Assembly (NCBI RefSeq): GCF_002895945.1
Contig: NZ_NPZB01000002.1
Span: 372,001-436,000 of the forward strand
Length of the DNA stretch: 64,000 nt
DNA from: Solilutibacter silvestris
Lineage (GTDB): Bacteria; Pseudomonadota; Gammaproteobacteria; Xanthomonadales; Xanthomonadaceae
Direction: 5' to 3'
Below, piece by piece: positions 61,142 to 64,000 of this stretch. Numbering within the stretch: the first letter of the stretch is position 1; every line of letters starts with the position of its first letter. A program made the position numbers and the translations under genes. A model generated the notes under the pieces. The model searched no databases and was not told the origin of the DNA. It saw nothing but the letters and a program-made list of their open reading frames with translations.

Positions 61142-62869
61142 ATGTCTCTTCGCATCACGGTGCTTTGCACCGCGTTCAACGGACTTTCACAGCGTGCGTG
61201 GTGTGAACTGCGCGAACGCGGTCATATTCTCGATCTGGTCGCAGGTGCCGATGGCGAGGCCATGCAGGCGGCCGTCGAGCGATTCAAGCCGGATCTGATC
61301 GTCGCGCCGATGCTGAAATCGGCGATTCCGGAAGCCATCTGGCGCCGTCACATCTGCCTGATCGTCCATCCGGGGATCGTTGGCGATCGTGGTCCGTCTT
61401 CGCTTGATTGGGCCTTGCTCGAAGGCGAGCGCGAATGGGGCGTGACGGTGCTGCAGGCCGATGCGGAAATGGATGCCGGCGACATCTGGGCAACGCAGAC
61501 CTTCGCCATGCGCGCGGTCAGCAAGAGCCAGCTGTATCGCCATGAAGTCACCGATGCCGCGAGCGATGCGTTGCTGGCGGCGGTCGAACGTTTCGAGCGC
61601 GGCGAATTCCGTCCGCGTGCGCTGGACTATGGCGATGCCGACGTGCGCGGTCGCTTGCGTCCGTCGATGCGGCCGGTCGATCGTGCGGTCGATTGGGAAA
61701 TGGGCAGCGCCGAAATCCTGCGCCGCGTGCGTTGCGGCGACAGTTATCCGGGGGCGCGCGGTCGTCTTGCCGGGCGAGAATTCCAGTTGTTCGGCGCGGC
61801 GGCGGAACCGAAGTTGCGTGGTCGTCCTGGCGCGCTGATTGCGCAGCGCGACGGTGCGGTGTGCATCGGCAGCGGCGATGGCGCGGTGTGGATCAGCCAT
61901 CTGCGGTTGATGAAGGGCGCGTTCAAGCTGCCGGCGACTTTGGCGCTTGGTGCCGCGGCACTGGTTGACGTGCCGGAACGGGCGTTGTCGCCGTTCGCTC
62001 CGGAGAAGGACGGGCCGCGCGAGATCCTCTATCGCGAAGCCGATGCCATCGGTTATCTGCACTTCGATTTCTACAACGGCGCGATGTCGTCGGAGCAGTG
62101 CGATCGCCTGCGGATGGCGCTGGTGCAGGCGCGGCAGCGGCCGGTGCGCACGCTGGTGCTGCAGGGCGGCCAGGACATCTGGTCCAATGGCATCCATCTC
62201 AACACCATCGAGGCGGCAGCCGATCCTGCGCTGGAATCGTGGCGGAATATCCTGGCGATGAACGCGCTGGTGCGCGAAATCATCCACACCGATACGCAGC
62301 GCGTGGTCGCGGCGATGCACGGCAATGCCGGCGCGGGTGGCGCGATCCTCGCGCTTGCAGCGGATGAAGTGTGGGCGCGTTCGGGCACCGTGCTCAATCC
62401 GCATTACAAGGGCATGGGCGGGCTCTATGGTTCCGAGTACTGGACGTATCTGCTGCCACGTCGCGTCGGTTCGGCGGCAGCGACGGAATTGACCGAAGCG
62501 TTGAAGCCGGTCACCGCCGGCGGCGCCGAAGGCATGGGGATGATCGATGCCGCGTTCGGCGACGATGTCGCCAGCTTCGACGCCGAAGTGCTGGAGCGTG
62601 CGCATCGCGGCAACGGCGTGACTGCGGTGCGCAAGCAGCTCGCGGCCAAGCGCGAGCGACGCATCGAGGACGAACGGCGCAAACCGCTGGAAAGCTACGC
62701 CGCCGAGGAACTCGCGCACATGTACCGCAACTTCTTCGGCGAGGATCGCAGCTACCACGAGGCGCGTCGCCGCTTCGTCTGGAAGTGCGCCCTGCCGGTG
62801 TGCGAAGTGCCAGAGGTGGATGCTGCGGCGACGGCATCAGAGGGAAAACAGGAAGCGCTGGGCGCCTGA
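61142..62869 (+). CDS. hoxX: HoxX-like protein (formyltransferase-like + crotonase-like)
   Basis: A 575-aa protein. The N-terminal part is formyl-THF transferase-like, with HPGIVGDRGPSSLDWALL (about 78-95), followed by a linker domain. The C-terminal crotonase-like part carries the HoxX signature HGNAGAGGAILALAADEVWAR, LNPHYKGMGGLYGSEYWTYL and PRRVG (about 393-445). HoxX makes the CO ligand of [NiFe]-hydrogenases in air from formyl-THF via formyl-CoA. No hydrogenase or hyp gene is in this window. The start at MSLRITVLC has AAGGGG upstream; an in-frame GTG at 61091 is less likely. A terminator follows. Confidence 0.88.
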   Translation: MSLRITVLCTAFNGLSQRAWCELRERGHILDLVAGADGEAMQAAVERFKPDLIVAPMLKSAIPEAIWRRHICLIVHPGIVGDRGPSSLDWALLEGEREWGVTVLQADAEMDAGDIWATQTFAMRAVSKSQLYRHEVTDAASDALLAAVERFERGEFRPRALDYGDADVRGRLRPSMRPVDRAVDWEMGSAEILRRVRCGDSYPGARGRLAGREFQLFGAAAEPKLRGRPGALIAQRDGAVCIGSGDGAVWISHLRLMKGAFKLPATLALGAAALVDVPERALSPFAPEKDGPREILYREADAIGYLHFDFYNGAMSSEQCDRLRMALVQARQRPVRTLVLQGGQDIWSNGIHLNTIEAAADPALESWRNILAMNALVREIIHTDTQRVVAAMHGNAGAGGAILALAADEVWARSGTVLNPHYKGMGGLYGSEYWTYLLPRRVGSAAATELTEALKPVTAGGAEGMGMIDAAFGDDVASFDAEVLERAHRGNGVTAVRKQLAAKRERRIEDERRKPLESYAAEELAHMYRNFFGEDRSYHEARRRFVWKCALPVCEVPEVDAAATASEGKQEALGA

Positions 62870-62892
62870 TCGCGCAACTGGAGTCGCAACGG

Positions 62893-62925
62893 GAAAGCCC
62901 GGCTTCGCGCCGGGCTTTCTTCGTC
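62893..62925 (+). terminator. terminator of the hoxX-like gene
   Basis: An 11-bp stem GAAAGCCCGGC / GCCGGGCTTTC with a five-base loop, then TTCGTCTC. It may serve both this gene and the convergent transporter gene, since the minus-strand tail also has TTTC. Confidence 0.82.
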
Positions 62926-62944
62926 TCGACCAGTGTTCGTTCGG

Positions 62945-64000
62945 TCAGTGTCCGCCGCCCGCAGGTGCACCCATCTTGGCGGCGAATGGCGGTCGCGCCA
63001 TCCACACGAACAGGATCACCGACAGGAACAGGAAGCCGAGCAGATAGAAGATCTCGTTGAATCCGATCTGCATCGCCTGTTGGGTGATGAGGCGATCGAG
63101 CACGAACGCGCCGGTCTGCGGATTGCCGCCACCGTATTGCGCCACGGTCGCCAGTGTCGATGGCGAAGTGGCGTCGATGTGTTCGGTCAATTGCGCGTGA
63201 TGCACGGCGGTACGCTGGCTCCATGCATAAGTCACCAGCGACGCCGCGAAGCTGCCGCCCAGGGTGCGCAGGAAGGTCGAGAGGCCGGAACCGGCGGCGA
63301 TCTCGTGCGGCGCAAGGTCGGATAGCAGGATCTGCAACACCGGCATGAAGAACAATGCGACGCCGATGCCCTGGACCAACTGGATCAACGCGACATGGCC
63401 GAAGTTCACATCGAGGTTGAAGCCCGCGCGCAGGAAACTGGTGCTGGCCATCACCATGAAGGCGAGGGTGGCGAGGATGCGCAGGTCGACCTTGTTGCCG
63501 TGCTTGCCGATGATCGGCGCAAGCAACACCGGCAGGATGCCGATCGGCGCGGTGGCGAGGCCGGCCCAGATCGCGGTATAGCCGAGGTTGCGTTGCAGCC
63601 ACAGCGGCACCAGGATGCCGACCGCGAAGAACGCGGCATAGGCCAGCACCATGGCTGCGGTGCCCGCACGGAAATTGCGATGGCGGAACAGCCGCAGGTT
63701 GACGATGGGATCGTCATCGGTGAGCTCCCACACCACGAACACGACCAGCGAGATCACCGCGACGATGGCCATGATGACGATCGTGGTGGAGTGGAACCAG
63801 TCTTCGTCGTTGCCGAGGTCGAGCAGGATCTGCAATGCGCCGACGCCCAGCACCAGCAATGCCAGGCCGACGTAATCCATCTTCGGTCGTTCCAGCCGCT
63901 CCGGGCGTCCCTTCAATTGCCTGCCGACCACGGTGCTGGCGAAGATGCCGAGCGGGATGTTGATGAAGAAGATCCATTCCCAGCTGTAGTTGTCGGTGAT
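62945..64000 (-). CDS. DHA2-family (EmrB/QacA) multidrug efflux transporter, C-terminal part
   Basis: The last 351 residues of a major-facilitator protein whose N-terminus is beyond the right edge. The visible start ITDNYSWEWIFFINIPLGIF is the EmrB-type motif after TM5/6 (W-x-W-I-F-x-I-N-x-P-x-G). About eight more membrane segments follow, with DYVGLALLVLGVGALQI and FFAVGILVPLWLQRNLGYT, ending in a short Gly/Pro tail. Such 14-TM pumps work with an EmrA adaptor, not visible here. The reading frame is open to the edge, so the GTG at 63931 is not the true start. Confidence 0.92.
   Translation of the reverse strand: MTDNYSWEWIFFINIPLGIFASTVVGRQLKGRPERLERPKMDYVGLALLVLGVGALQILLDLGNDEDWFHSTTIVIMAIVAVISLVVFVVWELTDDDPIVNLRLFRHRNFRAGTAAMVLAYAAFFAVGILVPLWLQRNLGYTAIWAGLATAPIGILPVLLAPIIGKHGNKVDLRILATLAFMVMASTSFLRAGFNLDVNFGHVALIQLVQGIGVALFFMPVLQILLSDLAPHEIAAGSGLSTFLRTLGGSFAASLVTYAWSQRTAVHHAQLTEHIDATSPSTLATVAQYGGGNPQTGAFVLDRLITQQAMQIGFNEIFYLLGFLFLSVILFVWMARPPFAAKMGAPAGGGH

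Noticed and set aside
61187..62758. A 523-codon minus-strand frame across the hoxX-like gene
   Set aside because: Same pattern: shadow of a conserved gene, rich in Arg/His, no domain, no ribosome-binding site.

Overview
The window is a GC-rich chromosomal segment of a gammaproteobacterium, most likely from the Xanthomonadales/Lysobacterales (Xanthomonadaceae or Rhodanobacteraceae). The pointers are the gene orders queA-tgt-yajC-secD-secF, rplU-rpmA-obgE and murJ-ribF-ileS-lspA-ispH, the DUF6491-type lipoprotein, and the style of the protein N-termini. There is no sign of prophage, integrase, transposase, CRISPR array or rRNA. It reads as core chromosome with a few accessory or divergent genes.

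Layout. 1-2.3 kb: the start of an acyl-CoA dehydrogenase (off the left edge), two small lipoproteins, a tRNA-Phe with its own promoter and terminator, and a DUF6491-type lipoprotein. 2.3-9.5 kb: coupled minus-strand run ftsY-mutY-yggX, then rsmD, coaD, a YfhL-type ferredoxin, ggt and a metallo-beta-lactamase-fold hydrolase, converging on upp. 9.6-12.1 kb: a class-III aminotransferase divergent from an Lrp/AsnC regulator, followed by a 0.4-kb palindrome-rich repeat element. 12.2-18.8 kb: queA, tgt, yajC, secD and secF (queuosine tRNA modification and Sec export), with an opposing LprI-like gene between queA and tgt. 18.8-30.5 kb: suhB, trmJ, an ExoD-like and a CorC/CNNM-like membrane protein, an alkyltransferase-like DNA repair protein, a 2OG-Fe(II) oxygenase, a rhomboid protease, two tandem M13 peptidase paralogues (one lacking every zinc ligand) and a beta-CASP RNase-like protein. 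30.5-37.9 kb: phosphate locus pstS2 / pstS-pstC-pstA-pstB-phoU with a divergent OprP/OprO-like porin and PhoB-box-like sites. 38-44.3 kb: nth, an enoyl-CoA hydratase, a divergent FKBP, a CoA-type Nudix hydrolase, a mercaptopyruvate sulfurtransferase, an ECI1-like enoyl-CoA isomerase, a PCuAC-like copper chaperone and the second copy of the repeat. 44.3-58.4 kb: uvrA, a DUF937-OmpA fusion, rplU-rpmA, obgE, rpsT, murJ, ribF-ileS-lspA-ispH and tRNA-Thr. 58.4-64 kb: radA, a small membrane protein, a stand-alone HoxX homologue and a DHA2-family efflux pump cut by the right edge.

Functional themes are DNA repair (mutY, nth, uvrA, radA, atl), protein export and envelope work (ftsY, secDF-yajC, lspA, murJ, porin, FKBP, M13 peptidases), translation (rplU, rpmA, rpsT, ileS, two tRNAs, rsmD, tgt, queA, trmJ) and phosphate-starvation uptake.

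The observations most worth a second look are: the M13 peptidase whose HExxH motif reads RAMVR beside an intact paralogue; the two-copy palindromic intergenic element at 11.7-12.1 kb and 43.65-43.92 kb, flanked at the first site by 15-bp perfect inverted repeats; a HoxX protein with no hydrogenase genes in view; and two differently secreted PstS proteins with separate promoters. All calls come from reading the sequence; no database search was run.
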